Positions 16,082 through 24,794 of a stretch of 64,000 nt of DNA are shown piece by piece. Positions within the stretch are counted from its first letter, which is position 1. Each line of letters starts with the position of its first letter. Location of the stretch: assembly GCF_001865015.1 (NCBI RefSeq), contig NZ_MJGV01000079.1:134064-198063 (forward strand), written 5' to 3'. Origin of the DNA: Curtobacterium sp. MMLR14_010. GTDB lineage: Bacteria > Actinomycetota > Actinomycetes > Actinomycetales > Microbacteriaceae. The translations under genes and the position numbers were made by a program. Under the pieces are notes generated by a model. The model did no database searches. It had not been told where the DNA came from and saw only the letters and a program-made list of their open reading frames with translations.

Positions 16082-16915
16082 ATGACCATCGCCATCACCG
16101 GTGCGACCGGCAACATCGGCGGCGCGGTCGCCCGCGCGCTCGCCGCGGACGGCGTGCCGTTCCGCATGGTCGTGCGCGACGCAGCCCGTGCGCCGGAGCT
16201 GCCGGGCACCGAGGTGCGCACCGCGACGTTCGCGGACGCCGAGGCGTCGCGAGCCGCGCTGGACGGCGTCGACCTGCTGCTCATGGTGTCCGGAGCGGAG
16301 GCTCGGGACCGGTTGCAGCAGCACCGCACCTTCGTCGAGGCGGCTGCGTCGGCAGGCGTCCGGCACGTCGTCTACACGTCCTTCATGGGCGCCGCGGAGG
16401 ACGCGACCTTCACGCTCGGGCGCGACCACTGGGCGACGGAGCAGGCGATCCGCGCGACCGACATGGGGCACACGTTCCTGCGGGACAGCTTCTACCTGGA
16501 CTTCGTCGAGGACCTGGTCGGCGAGGACGGCGTGATCCGTGGCCCGGCGGGTGACGGCGCGATGGCAGCGGTCGCGCGGGCGGACGTGGCGCGGGTGGCG
16601 ACGGCCGTGCTCCGGGACCCGGCGGCGCACCTCGACCGGACGTACGACCTGACCGGGCCGGCGGCGATCACGCTCGCGGAGGCGGCCTCGGTCGTGAGCG
16701 CGGAACGTGGTCGTGCCGTGCGGTACCAGCCGGAGACGGTGGAGGAGGCCTATGCCTCGCGGGCGCGGTGGAACCCCGAGCCGTGGCAGGCGGACGCATG
16801 GGTGAGCACGTACACGGCGATCGCGGAGGGGGCGCTCGCGCGGGTCACGGGTGACGTCGAGCGGGTGACGGGTCGGGCGCCGATGTCGTTGCGGGACGTG
16901 TTGCGCGCGGGCTGA
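16082..16915 (+). CDS. NmrA-like NAD(P)-binding protein
   Basis: This 277-residue atypical SDR has the nucleotide motif [16 protein letters not shown] at its N-terminus, [15 protein letters not shown], and a C-terminal domain like quinone oxidoreductase 2/azoreductase relatives. It has a CAGGAG ribosome binding site before the ATG. Family members are NADPH-dependent quinone reductases or redox sensors. It follows the kinase gene by 43 bp on the same strand. Confidence 0.88.
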   Translation: MTIAITGATGNIGGAVARALAADGVPFRMVVRDAARAPELPGTEVRTATFADAEASRAALDGVDLLLMVSGAEARDRLQQHRTFVEAAASAGVRHVVYTSFMGAAEDATFTLGRDHWATEQAIRATDMGHTFLRDSFYLDFVEDLVGEDGVIRGPAGDGAMAAVARADVARVATAVLRDPAAHLDRTYDLTGPAAITLAEAASVVSAERGRAVRYQPETVEEAYASRARWNPEPWQADAWVSTYTAIAEGALARVTGDVERVTGRAPMSLRDVLRAG

Positions 16916-16927
16916 GGTCCGCGCGGC

Positions 16928-18184
16928 TCAGGGCACCCGGCGCGCGGCCAAGGTGCCGACGACACCGAGGACCAGCACCGCCACGAGCACGACGAGCAGC
17001 GGCGCCGTCCAGTCCCCGGTCGCGCCGTGGAGCGCCCCGGCGACGATCGGCCCCGCGGAGCCGAGCAGGTACCCGCCGCCCTGCACGAACGCGGACATCC
17101 GGCGGGCGTCGTCGTCGTTCGAGACGAGCCGCACGATGATGATGAAGATCACCGTGATGCCGCCGCCCTGGGCCGCACCGCCGAGGATCGACCACAGCAA
17201 CCAGAGCTGCGGCGCGAACAGCAGCCCGAGGGGCATCGCGAGCCACAGGGTCCCGACGAGGGACAGGATCGCGCGGGGTCGCCAGCGCGCCGCGAGGACC
17301 GGGACGCCGAGCGCCCCGACCACCGCGAGGATCTGGAACACGGACGAGCTCGCCCCGGACGACGCCTTCGAGAAGCCGATCTCGTCGTGCAGCAGCGTCG
17401 GGATCCAGGCGGTCAGGGCGTAGTACGAGAAGGCCTGCCCACCGAAGGCGAACGTCAGCCCGATCGTCACCCAGCGGGTCGGGCGGACGACGGAGACCCG
17501 AGTCGGCCCGGTCGCGGTGCGGACCGCGCCGGTGTCGAGCACCTGGTCGATCGGCCCGGTGACCGGCAGCGGTTCGGCGACCGCACCCGACCGTGGGCCG
17601 AGCCAGGCAGCACGCGCACCGACGGTGTACGTCCAGGCGAGGCCGGCGATCAGCGCGAACACACCCCACAGGGCGATGGCCACCGGCCAGCCCCACAGGT
17701 CGGCGATCGGGGCGGTGCCGAGCGAGGTCGTCATCGACCCCACGTTGAGCGCCGACGTGTAGACGCCGGTGACGATCCCCACGCGTTCCGGCGAGGTGTC
17801 GCGGCGGATGACCACCGGGACGACGACGTTGCCGATCGTGATGCCGATGCCGATCACCGCGGTGCCGATGAGCAGTGCGGCGGCACTCGGCAGCGACCGG
17901 ATCACGGTGCCGATGAGCACGACGACGAGCGACAGCGACACCGCCCGCTCCGGGGTGGCCTTCGCGATCACCCAGCTGGCCAGCGGTGTCGCGAGGGCGA
18001 AGCAGAGCACGGGGATCGTCGTCAGCAGCCCTGCGACGGTGGTGGTGAGCCCGAGGTCCATCCGGACGTCCCCGATGACGGGTGCCGGCGCGACGATCGG
18101 CCCGCGGAAGTTCAGCGCGACCAGGACGATCGCGACCGGCAGGACCCAGCCCGCGCGGCGGACCAGCTCGCCCCGGGTGCTCAC
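16928..18184 (-). CDS. MFS transporter, CynX/NimT-like
   Basis: This 418-residue transporter has about twelve hydrophobic segments, beginning GWVLPVAIVLVALNFRGPIVAPAPV, the N-terminus typical of the cyanate/nitroimidazole-transport-like MFS group. A long loop separates the two halves near residues 190-230. The GTG start overlaps the HAD phosphatase stop (GTGA), so the two are co-translated. The substrate is unknown; relatives export or import small organic anions. Confidence 0.88.
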   Translation of the reverse strand: MSTRGELVRRAGWVLPVAIVLVALNFRGPIVAPAPVIGDVRMDLGLTTTVAGLLTTIPVLCFALATPLASWVIAKATPERAVSLSLVVVLIGTVIRSLPSAAALLIGTAVIGIGITIGNVVVPVVIRRDTSPERVGIVTGVYTSALNVGSMTTSLGTAPIADLWGWPVAIALWGVFALIAGLAWTYTVGARAAWLGPRSGAVAEPLPVTGPIDQVLDTGAVRTATGPTRVSVVRPTRWVTIGLTFAFGGQAFSYYALTAWIPTLLHDEIGFSKASSGASSSVFQILAVVGALGVPVLAARWRPRAILSLVGTLWLAMPLGLLFAPQLWLLWSILGGAAQGGGITVIFIIIVRLVSNDDDARRMSAFVQGGGYLLGSAGPIVAGALHGATGDWTAPLLVVLVAVLVLGVVGTLAARRVP

Positions 18185-18915
18185 GCCCGGCCGGCGAGGT
18201 CGGCCGCGGACGTCCCGGAAGCGTCCGAGCCGGCCGCGTCGGACCCGGGAACGTCCGACCCCGGCAGCAGGATCGGCAGCAGGTCGAGCGGGGTGGCGGC
18301 GGTCGCGATGGTGTCGACGGCTTCGGCGGGGGAGCCGTAGCCCCACTCGGCGAAGACCACGGGCACGCCGTGGACCGCTGCGCCCTCGACGTCGTGCAGC
18401 CGGTCGCCGATCAGCACCGGGCGGCTGATGTCGAACCCGCGGGCGTCGAGGCGCTTGAGCGCTTCCTCGACCACGTCGGCCTTCGAGGACCGGTCCTCGT
18501 CGTCACTCGCCCCGGTGATCACGTCGATGTCCCCGACGAGTCCGTAGTGGTCGAGGATGTACGTCGCCGGGGTCTCGGGCTTGCTCGTCGCGGTCGAGAT
18601 CGGCAGGCCCGCCTGGTGCAGGGTGCGGAGGACGACGTCAATGCCCTCGAACATCCGGGAGTCGAGCGCCCCGTGCGAGAAGTAGTGCTCGCGGTACACG
18701 GCGAGGGTGCGGTCGGCGAGCTCGTCGTCCATGCCCATCGCGATGTGGAAGGTGTCGAGGATCGGCGGACCGACGAACGACATCATCGTCGCGCGGTCGG
18801 GGACGGGCACACCGACCCGGCGGAACGTGTACGTCAGGCTGTCGAGGATGCCCGGCGCCGAGTCGCTGATGGTGCCGTCGAGGTCGAAGAGGATGGCGGT
18901 GAACGGGCTGGTCAT
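18181..18915 (-). CDS. HAD-family hydrolase, phosphoglycolate-phosphatase-like
   Basis: This 244-residue enzyme has the HAD nucleophile motif ILFDLDGTISDS, an alpha-helical cap, TATSKPE (motif II), Lys in RSSKADVV and VLIGDRLHDVEGA (motif IV). The last ~30 residues are a low-complexity tail (GSDVPGSDAAGSDASG) not needed for the fold and derived from a short DNA repeat. Its promoter hexamer TAGGCT is at 18925-18930. The 4-bp overlap with the MFS gene suggests linked function, possibly in detoxifying or exporting a phosphorylated compound. Confidence 0.9.
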   Translation of the reverse strand: MTSPFTAILFDLDGTISDSAPGILDSLTYTFRRVGVPVPDRATMMSFVGPPILDTFHIAMGMDDELADRTLAVYREHYFSHGALDSRMFEGIDVVLRTLHQAGLPISTATSKPETPATYILDHYGLVGDIDVITGASDDEDRSSKADVVEEALKRLDARGFDISRPVLIGDRLHDVEGAAVHGVPVVFAEWGYGSPAEAVDTIATAATPLDLLPILLPGSDVPGSDAAGSDASGTSAADLAGRA

Positions 18916-19150
18916 GTCAGGACCAGCCTAACCGGGGCCGTGGAGGCGACCGTCAGCGGGCGGGACGGGCGCTGCGGACGCGGGCCGAGCCTCCTGGCCG
19001 GTGGGTGTTCCTTCCCATCACGGCCGCGTTGGCAGGCGGGATCGCGCGTTGCGGGTCCGAAGGAACGACTCGCTACGCGCGATTCGACTCGCCGAGCGCG
19101 GAAGGACCCGCCACGCGCGCGACGACCCGCCACCCGCGCGACCCACCCCC
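18916..19150. other. Intergenic region with a short tandem repeat
   Basis: No gene is seen in these 235 bp. A copy of CCGAGCCTCCTG lies near 18985. At 19105-19142 a 19-bp unit beginning GACCCGCCAC is repeated twice in tandem with one mismatch. The HAD promoter is at the left edge. Confidence 0.6.
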
Positions 19151-19846
19151 TCAGAACAGGCGGGTGTGCCCACCCTCGATGCCGCGCATCGCGTCGTAGT
19201 CGAGCACCAGCACGCGGATGCCGCGGTCCTCGGCGAGCGTGCGGGCCTGCGGCGCCACCGTCTGCGCCGCCAGCACACCCTGCACCGGACGGAGCATCGG
19301 GTCGCGGTTCATCAGCTCGAGGTAGCGCGTGAGCTGCTCGACCGCGTCGATGTTGGCGTTCCGTTTCATCTCCACGGCCACGCTCGCTCCCGCGTCGTCC
19401 CGCGCCAGGATGTCGACCGGGCCGATGGCGGTCATGTACTCGCGACGGACCAGCGTGTGCCCGTCGCCGAGGAGCTCGATCTGCTCGGACAGGAGCTGCT
19501 GCAGGTGGGCCTCGACCCCGTCCTTGACCAGTCCAGGGTCGACGCCGAGGTCGTGGGTCTGGTCCGCGATGACCTCGTGGATGCTGACGACGAGCTTGTC
19601 CTGGGTCTTCTTCTGCGTGACCGTCCAGACCTGCTCGATGCCGGCCGAGGCCTGGTCCTCCGAGGGCTCGCCGATCTCGATCGAGCACGGCGGGCTCATC
19701 CAGTTCAGCGGCTTGTAGCTGCCGCCGTCGGAGTGGACGAGCAGCGAGCCGTCCGCCTTGAGCATGAGGAGCCGGGTCGCGAGGGGCAGGTGAGCCGCGA
19801 GGCGACCGGCGTAGTCGACGGAGCAACGGGCGATGACGAGACGCAC
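19151..19846 (-). CDS. nucS: Mismatch-specific endonuclease NucS/EndoMS
   Basis: This 231-residue nuclease is the core of the non-canonical mismatch repair of actinobacteria that lack MutS/MutL. It has an N-terminal dimerisation/DNA-binding domain ([20 protein letters not shown]) and a RecB-like nuclease domain with the catalytic stretch [10 protein letters not shown], then [17 protein letters not shown]. The C-terminal GHTRLF matches the sliding-clamp-binding tail of the family. The GTG start lies 6 nt after a TAGGCT hexamer that also contains the stop codon of the upstream MFS gene. Confidence 0.95.
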   Translation of the reverse strand: MRLVIARCSVDYAGRLAAHLPLATRLLMLKADGSLLVHSDGGSYKPLNWMSPPCSIEIGEPSEDQASAGIEQVWTVTQKKTQDKLVVSIHEVIADQTHDLGVDPGLVKDGVEAHLQQLLSEQIELLGDGHTLVRREYMTAIGPVDILARDDAGASVAVEMKRNANIDAVEQLTRYLELMNRDPMLRPVQGVLAAQTVAPQARTLAEDRGIRVLVLDYDAMRGIEGGHTRLF

Positions 19847-19852
19847 CCGGGA

Positions 19853-19858
19853 AGCCTA
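19853..19858 (-). promoter_or_regulatory. -10 element of nucS
   Basis: TAGGCT on the minus strand, 6 nt before the GTG at 19846; its TAG is also the stop of the upstream MFS gene. Confidence 0.5.
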
Positions 19859-21211
19859 ACGGCCGTCGCGTCGCGCTCCGGTCACGTCGGCGGGTCGGGA
19901 CGCGTCGGTCGCGTCGGCCCCGGTGGTTGCGTTCGTCCCGTCGGTCGCGTTCGTCCCGTCGGGTCCGGCCGGGAGGCTCGGGCCGGCCCCGGTGGTCCCG
20001 GTCGCCTCGGGCGTCCGCTCGTGGGCAGCACCGGACGCGAGACCAGCCGCGATGATGAACACGAACACGATGAGCAGGCCGTTGAGCAGCCCGAAGTGCT
20101 CGCCGACGAAGCCGATGATCGGCGGGCCGGCGAGGAACGCGACGTAGCCGATGGTGGCCACGGCGCTGACGCGGGCGGCTGCCGTGCGGGGGTCGTCCGC
20201 GGCGGCGGACATGCCCATGGGGAAGCCGAGCGACGCCCCGAGGCCCCAGAGGACCACGCCGACGATCGCCAGCGGCACGCTCGGCACGAAGATCAGCATG
20301 CCGAGGCCCACGACGGCCACGGCCGCGCTCGCACGGAGCACGGGGACGCGGCCGAACCGGTCGATGAGCGGGCTGCCGGCGACGCGGCCGATGGTCATGG
20401 CGGCGAGGAACACCGTGAGCACGGCCGAGCCCTCGTCGTTCTCGAGCCCGTGGCCGTCGATCACGGCGAGGGGCAGCCAGTCGTTCGCGGAGCCCTCGGC
20501 CAGGGCCATGCCGAGCACGATCACGCCGATGAGCAGCGTCGACGGCTGGCGCCAGACGGCCCAGCGCGAGACGGGGAGCGGCACGGGGCTGGTGTCGGTG
20601 GCCTCGGCCTCGATGACCCGCTCGTCGCCGAACCAGCGCACGACGGTGACCATCGCCAGGCTCGTGACGATCCCCAGGACGATGAAGTGCAGCGCGACGG
20701 GGACCTCGAGCCGCTCGGCCAGGGCACCGAGGCCGGCGCCGGCGAGCGTGCCGAGGCTGAACGCGGCGTGGAAGAGCGGCATGATCGTGCGGCCGCCGAG
20801 CCGTTCGGCCGTGGCGCCCGTCACGTTCATCGAGACGTCGCACAGCCCGTTGCCGAAGCCGAACGCGATGAGGCTGATCCAGATGGCGGCGAAGCCCCAG
20901 CCGAGGCTGACCGAGATGCCGGCCATCACCAGGCCGAGCGCCAGACAGACGGCAGCGATCTGCACGCCGCGCTTGGCCCCGAGGCGCCCGACGATGTGGC
21001 CCGCGAACGTCAGACCGGCGATCGACCCGACGCTCATCCCGACGACGAGCAGTCCCATCGTCAGGGTGCTGGCGCTGAGCTCGTCGCGCACGCTGGGGAT
21101 GCGTCCGAGCCAGGTGGCGATGTCGAGCCCCGAGAGCGTGAACACGACGAACACGGCGTTGCGCCACGCTCGGGTGCTCGGTGCGGTCGTGGTGGCAGAC
21201 GCCGTCGTCAT
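19856..21211 (-). CDS. MFS transporter with low-complexity C-terminal tail
   Basis: This 451-residue permease has twelve predicted membrane segments and resembles fucose-permease-like MFS carriers (LSGLDIATWLGRIPSVRDEL at the N-terminus, GFGNGLCDVSMNVTGATAER in the middle). The last ~45 residues are cytoplasmic and repetitive (GTNATDGTNATTGADATDAS). The DNA there is a short tandem repeat around 19929-19965. It is divergent from a LacI-family gene with a palindromic operator between, so the LacI protein is its likely regulator. The substrate is unknown. Confidence 0.87.
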   Translation of the reverse strand: MTTASATTTAPSTRAWRNAVFVVFTLSGLDIATWLGRIPSVRDELSASTLTMGLLVVGMSVGSIAGLTFAGHIVGRLGAKRGVQIAAVCLALGLVMAGISVSLGWGFAAIWISLIAFGFGNGLCDVSMNVTGATAERLGGRTIMPLFHAAFSLGTLAGAGLGALAERLEVPVALHFIVLGIVTSLAMVTVVRWFGDERVIEAEATDTSPVPLPVSRWAVWRQPSTLLIGVIVLGMALAEGSANDWLPLAVIDGHGLENDEGSAVLTVFLAAMTIGRVAGSPLIDRFGRVPVLRASAAVAVVGLGMLIFVPSVPLAIVGVVLWGLGASLGFPMGMSAAADDPRTAAARVSAVATIGYVAFLAGPPIIGFVGEHFGLLNGLLIVFVFIIAAGLASGAAHERTPEATGTTGAGPSLPAGPDGTNATDGTNATTGADATDASRPADVTGARRDGR

Positions 21212-21223
21212 GGTGCTTCCGAT

Positions 21224-21235
21224 CGAATCGATTCG
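21224..21235. promoter_or_regulatory. LacI-type operator palindrome
   Basis: CGAATCGATTCG is a perfect 12-bp palindrome, 12 bp upstream of the MFS start and 29 bp upstream of the LacI gene. Position and symmetry suit a LacI-family operator for both genes. Confidence 0.6.
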
Positions 21236-21250
21236 AGTGTGGTTCTCCGA

Positions 21251-21256
21251 TACGCT
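21251..21256 (+). promoter_or_regulatory. -10 element of lacI-family gene
   Basis: TACGCT is 8 nt before the ATG at 21265. Confidence 0.5.
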
Positions 21257-21264
21257 AACCGGCG

Positions 21265-22404
21265 ATGGACGACACGGCAACACACGGCGGCGCGTCGGGG
21301 ACTCCCCGCGCGGTCGGCATCGTCCCCGCGGTCACGCGGGCGGCCCGGCCGACGCTCGTCGCCGTCGCCCGGGCAGCCGGGGTGGCGCCGTCCACCGCGT
21401 CCCTGGCCTTCAGCGGCACCGGACCGGTGTCCGAGGAGACCCGCGCCCGGGTCCTCGCCGCGGCGGCCGAGCTCGGCTACGACGGCCCCGACCCGCGCGC
21501 CCGGTCGCTGCGCCGCGGCCGGTCCGGGGTCATCGGCGTCGTGATGGACGAGCGCCTGAGTGACGCCTTCCGCGACCCGGTCAACGTCCTGACGCTCGAC
21601 GGCATCGCCGAGGTCGCCGGCGAGGCCGGGGCCTCCCTGTTGCTGGTCCGCAGCCCGCTCGACGACGAGCGCGGTGCCGGACCCCTGGTCGACGCCCCGA
21701 TGGACGCCGTCGTGCTCGTCGGGTGCAACGTGCGGGTCGACCCCGCGGTCGCCGTGCTCCGTCGCCGCGGGATCCCCGTCGTCGCGATCGAGGCCGACGA
21801 CATCGAGGGCGCCGTCCCGATCAAGCTCGACAACCGCGAGGGCTCCGCGCGTGCTGCCGAGTACCTCCGCGACCTCGGCCACGCCGCCGTGACGGTCGTC
21901 GCGCTGCCCCTCGACGCCTCGCACCACCGCGGGCCGATCAGCCCGGAGCGCTTCGCCGCCGGCGCTGCCTTCACCACCATGGAGCGGCTCCGTGGCGTGT
22001 GGGACGTGTTCCCCGACGCCGTCGCGATCGAGGCCGGCGGCAGTTCGGTGGAGGAGGGCCGGATCGCCGGTGCCGCCCTCTTCGCGGTCGACGGCAGTCG
22101 TCCGACCGCGGTGGTGGCGCAGAGCGACCTGCTCGCCGTCGGGGTGATCTCGGCAGCGCTCGAGGCCGGGCTCCGCGTGCCGGAGGACGTCAGCGTCGTG
22201 GGCTTCGACGGCATCCAGGTCGACGACAGCCTGTTCCACCGCTCCCCGATCCGGCAGCTCACGACGCTCGTGCAGCCCTTCGTGCAGAAGGGCCAGGCAG
22301 CGGCGCGGGCGGCCCTGGCGATGCTCGAGGGCGAGTCGCCCGAGGGTGCCGCGTTCCGCTCCGAGCTCCGGGTCGGCGACACGACGGCGGCCCCGCGAGG
22401 TTGA
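21265..22404 (+). CDS. LacI-family transcriptional regulator
   Basis: This 379-residue regulator has an unusually long ~27-residue N-terminal extension. The LacI helix-turn-helix follows (PTLVAVARAAGVAPSTASLAF, then VSEETRARVLAAAAELGY) and then a periplasmic-binding-protein-like ligand domain (IGVVMDERLSDAF; PTAVVAQSDLLAVGVI; VSVVGFDGIQVDD). The divergent MFS gene and the palindrome between them suggest that it represses uptake of a sugar-like ligand. Confidence 0.92.
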   Translation: MDDTATHGGASGTPRAVGIVPAVTRAARPTLVAVARAAGVAPSTASLAFSGTGPVSEETRARVLAAAAELGYDGPDPRARSLRRGRSGVIGVVMDERLSDAFRDPVNVLTLDGIAEVAGEAGASLLLVRSPLDDERGAGPLVDAPMDAVVLVGCNVRVDPAVAVLRRRGIPVVAIEADDIEGAVPIKLDNREGSARAAEYLRDLGHAAVTVVALPLDASHHRGPISPERFAAGAAFTTMERLRGVWDVFPDAVAIEAGGSSVEEGRIAGAALFAVDGSRPTAVVAQSDLLAVGVISAALEAGLRVPEDVSVVGFDGIQVDDSLFHRSPIRQLTTLVQPFVQKGQAAARAALAMLEGESPEGAAFRSELRVGDTTAAPRG

Positions 22405-22446
22405 GGCCTGGCGCGGTCGCGTCCCGCACGGCACCGTGCCGGCCCG

Positions 22447-22548
22447 CGCCAGCGCCAGCGCCAGCGCCAGCGCCTGCGCCTGCGCCTGCGCCTGCGCCAG
22501 CGCCTGAGCCTGAGCCTGCGCCTGCGCCTGCGCCGCGCCGCGCCGCGG
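22447..22548. repeat. Hexanucleotide repeat tract (CGCCAG/CGCCTG)
   Basis: Fourteen consecutive hexamers run from 22447 to 22530: four CGCCAG, four CGCCTG, one CGCCAG, one CGCCTG, two AGCCTG and two CGCCTG, followed by CGCCG units. The tract lies between the convergent LacI and MATE genes and is not part of either. A GCACGG/CCGTGC inverted repeat precedes it at 22428-22441. Confidence 0.85.
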
Positions 22549-22573
22549 TCGCACCGTGCGCGGTCCCTCGGCT

Positions 22574-22616
22574 GGTGCGAGGTTGCACACCCCGTGCGAC
22601 CCGCCGACCTCGCACC
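22574..22616. terminator. Hairpin between convergent genes
   Basis: GGTGCGAGGT (22574-22583) pairs exactly with ACCTCGCACC (22607-22616) across a 23-nt loop, between the LacI and MATE genes. There is no T run. It may stop transcription from one or both sides. Confidence 0.5.
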
Positions 22617-22677
22617 GAGTGGCCATCCCCGCACCACACGCCCGCACGCCGCCGCGCCCCGCCGCGCCCGCCCCCGC

Positions 22678-23988
22678 CTACCGCGCCATCGCGACGGCGA
22701 TCCACCCCGGTCGGTGCGCCCGTACGCCGAGCGTCACCGCGCGCACCCCGATGTAGCCGAACGCGAAGACGGCCCACAGCGAGGCGAGCCCGTCCCCGAC
22801 GAACCACAGCAGCGGCAGGTACACGACGAGGTTCGCCGCTCCCGCGACCGCCAGGTAGCGGGCGTCCCCGGCCCCGATGAGCACCCCGTCGAGCACGAAC
22901 ACGTACCCGGCGACCGGCATCCCCGCCGCGATGAGCACGAGCACGAGCGGCAGCGCTCCCCGCACCGCCGCCGAGTCCGAGAACACCGGCCCGAGCACCC
23001 CGCTGACGGCGAGCGTGAGCAGCCCGAGCAGCACCCCGCCGCCGATGCCGAGCACCACGAGCCGGGTCGTCACGAGCCGGACCCGGTCCGCGTCCCGGGC
23101 ACCGAGCGCGTGCCCGACCAGCGCCTGCCCCGCGATCGCCAGCGCGTCGAGTGCGAAGGCCAGGGTGCTGAACACCGTCAGGCCGACCTGGGTCGTCGCG
23201 AGCCCGACCGTCCCGAGCCCGGCGGCCACCCCGACGGTCGCGAGCATCGCCACGCGCAGCGACGCCGTCCGCAGGAACAGCCAGGCGCCCGACCGCAGTG
23301 CCCGCACCACGCCGGAGGCACCGGGACGCAGGGGAGCGCCCACACGACGAGCGGCCCGCACGGCGATCACCACGTACACCGCGGCCATCGCCCACTGCAC
23401 GAGCACGGTGCCGGCCGCCGAGCCCGCGACGCCCCACCCGAGCCCGTAGATGAGCAGGGCGTTGAGCAGCCCGTTCGCGACGAACCCGACCGACGCGACG
23501 ACGAGTGGCGTCCTGGTGTCCTGCAGCCCGCGGAGCAGCCCGGTCGACGCCGTCACGACCAGGATCCCGGGCAGCCCGATCAGCGACACGAGGAGGTACG
23601 CGGTGGCTGCGCTGGACACCTCGGCCGAGGCGCCGAACACCGACACGAGCGGTCCGGCGAGCGGCCAGCCGACCAGGGCCAGCACGACGCCGAGCACGAG
23701 CGCGAGCCACATGCCGTCGATGCCCGCGTGCACGGCACCGCGACGGTCACCGCCGCCCAGCGCCCGGGCGACCGCCGGCGTCGTCGAGTACGCCAGGAAC
23801 ACCAGCAGCCCGGTCACGGTCTGCAGCACGGCACTCGCGAGCCCGACGGCCGCGAGCGGGGTCGCCCCGAGGTGCCCGACGAGCGCCGTGTCCGTCAGCA
23901 GGAACAACGGCTCGACGACGAGGGCACCGAGTGCGGGCAGCGCCAGCCGGACGATGTCACGGTCGACGGCACGGCGGGACGAGGGCAC
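22678..23988 (-). CDS. MATE-family efflux transporter (DinF-like)
   Basis: This 436-residue protein has twelve hydrophobic segments. Its N-terminus (DIVRLALPALGALVVEPLFL, then LTDTALVGHLGATPLAAVGLA) and central region (AIAGQALVGHALGARD) are typical of DinF-type MATE antiporters, which expel organic cations or drugs using Na+ or H+. The GTG start is the first in-frame start after the divergent promoter region shared with the next gene. Confidence 0.9.
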   Translation of the reverse strand: MPSSRRAVDRDIVRLALPALGALVVEPLFLLTDTALVGHLGATPLAAVGLASAVLQTVTGLLVFLAYSTTPAVARALGGGDRRGAVHAGIDGMWLALVLGVVLALVGWPLAGPLVSVFGASAEVSSAATAYLLVSLIGLPGILVVTASTGLLRGLQDTRTPLVVASVGFVANGLLNALLIYGLGWGVAGSAAGTVLVQWAMAAVYVVIAVRAARRVGAPLRPGASGVVRALRSGAWLFLRTASLRVAMLATVGVAAGLGTVGLATTQVGLTVFSTLAFALDALAIAGQALVGHALGARDADRVRLVTTRLVVLGIGGGVLLGLLTLAVSGVLGPVFSDSAAVRGALPLVLVLIAAGMPVAGYVFVLDGVLIGAGDARYLAVAGAANLVVYLPLLWFVGDGLASLWAVFAFGYIGVRAVTLGVRAHRPGWIAVAMAR

Positions 23989-24008
23989 CAGGACATCATG
24001 CCGCCGAC

Positions 24009-24014
24009 TAGCCT
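24009..24014 (+). promoter_or_regulatory. -10 element of GAP-family gene
   Basis: TAGCCT is 6 nt before the GTG at 24021. Confidence 0.5.
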
Positions 24015-24020
24015 CGTGCC

Positions 24021-24692
24021 GTGGACGTCCTCGCGCTCGTGCCCGGTGCCGTGGGCCTGGCGCTCAGTCCCCTCACCGTCGCCTCGGTCGTCTTCCTGCT
24101 CGGACACCGCCGCGGGTACGGCTCCGCCGTGGCGTGTGCGACCGGCTGGATCACCACGATCGCCGTCGCGCTCGTGGTCGCGGTGCTCGTCGGTGAACGG
24201 CTGCCGGCACGGACCGGCGCTGGCGGGATACCCGTCGAGGCGCTCGTCGCCCTCGGTGCTGGCGTCGTGCTGCTCGCGCTCGCCGTCTGGCAGTGGGCGG
24301 TCCGACGGCTGCCAGACGGGTCACCAGCCAGTTCCCGCTGGTCCGCGGCGATGGAGTCGATCGGTCCGGTCCGTGCGTTCGGCGTCGGCGTCCTCTGGTT
24401 CGTCTCCAGTCCCAAGGCGCTCGTCCTGGCGCTCGGTGCCGGCTTGGCCTTCGGCGACGCCGATCCCGCTGCAGGCGAGACGGTCATCGCCGGCGCGCTC
24501 TTCGTGCTGGTCGGCGGATCGACGGCGTTCCTGCCGATCGTCCTTGCCGTCACCCTCGGCGACCGTGCCCGACGCGCGCTCACTGCGATGCGCAGCTGGA
24601 TCGCCCGCTGGGGCTCCGTGTTCCTGGTGGTCGTGCTGGTGCTGCTCGCGGTCGTCCAGCTCGTGACGGGCGCGGTGGGCCTGCTCGCCTGA
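24021..24692 (+). CDS. GAP-family/LysE-like membrane protein
   Basis: This 223-residue protein has six membrane segments. It starts with LVPGAVGLALSPLTVASVVFLL and contains VLWFVSSPKALVLALGAG. It resembles the GAP/Sap family of mycobacterial lipid-export accessory proteins and more distantly LysE exporters. The GTG start is leaderless by position. Its substrate is unknown. Confidence 0.8.
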   Translation: MDVLALVPGAVGLALSPLTVASVVFLLGHRRGYGSAVACATGWITTIAVALVVAVLVGERLPARTGAGGIPVEALVALGAGVVLLALAVWQWAVRRLPDGSPASSRWSAAMESIGPVRAFGVGVLWFVSSPKALVLALGAGLAFGDADPAAGETVIAGALFVLVGGSTAFLPIVLAVTLGDRARRALTAMRSWIARWGSVFLVVVLVLLAVVQLVTGAVGLLA

Positions 24693-24713
24693 CGCGACGG
24701 GTCGCGTCGGACC

Positions 24714-24786
24714 GGACGGGAGGCCGTGGTGCGGCCGTGCGCGCAGCCCGCGCCGGCGGGGCGGTCGCGACCAGGGCCTCCAGTCC
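24714..24786. terminator. Imperfect hairpin between convergent genes
   Basis: The arm at 24714-24730 (GGACGGGAGGCCGTGGT) pairs with 24770-24786 with two mismatches and a GC-rich loop. It lies between the GAP-family and NCS2 stops and has the same GGACGGGAGGC start as other terminator-like repeats in the window. Confidence 0.55.
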
Positions 24787-24794
24787 GACGGCCC

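Noticed and set aside
22447-22548. Pro/Ala-repeat coding region continuing the LacI gene
   Set aside because: The LacI frame ends at 22404 with a stop; the Pro-Ala reading is in another frame with no start signal and only reflects the hexamer tract.
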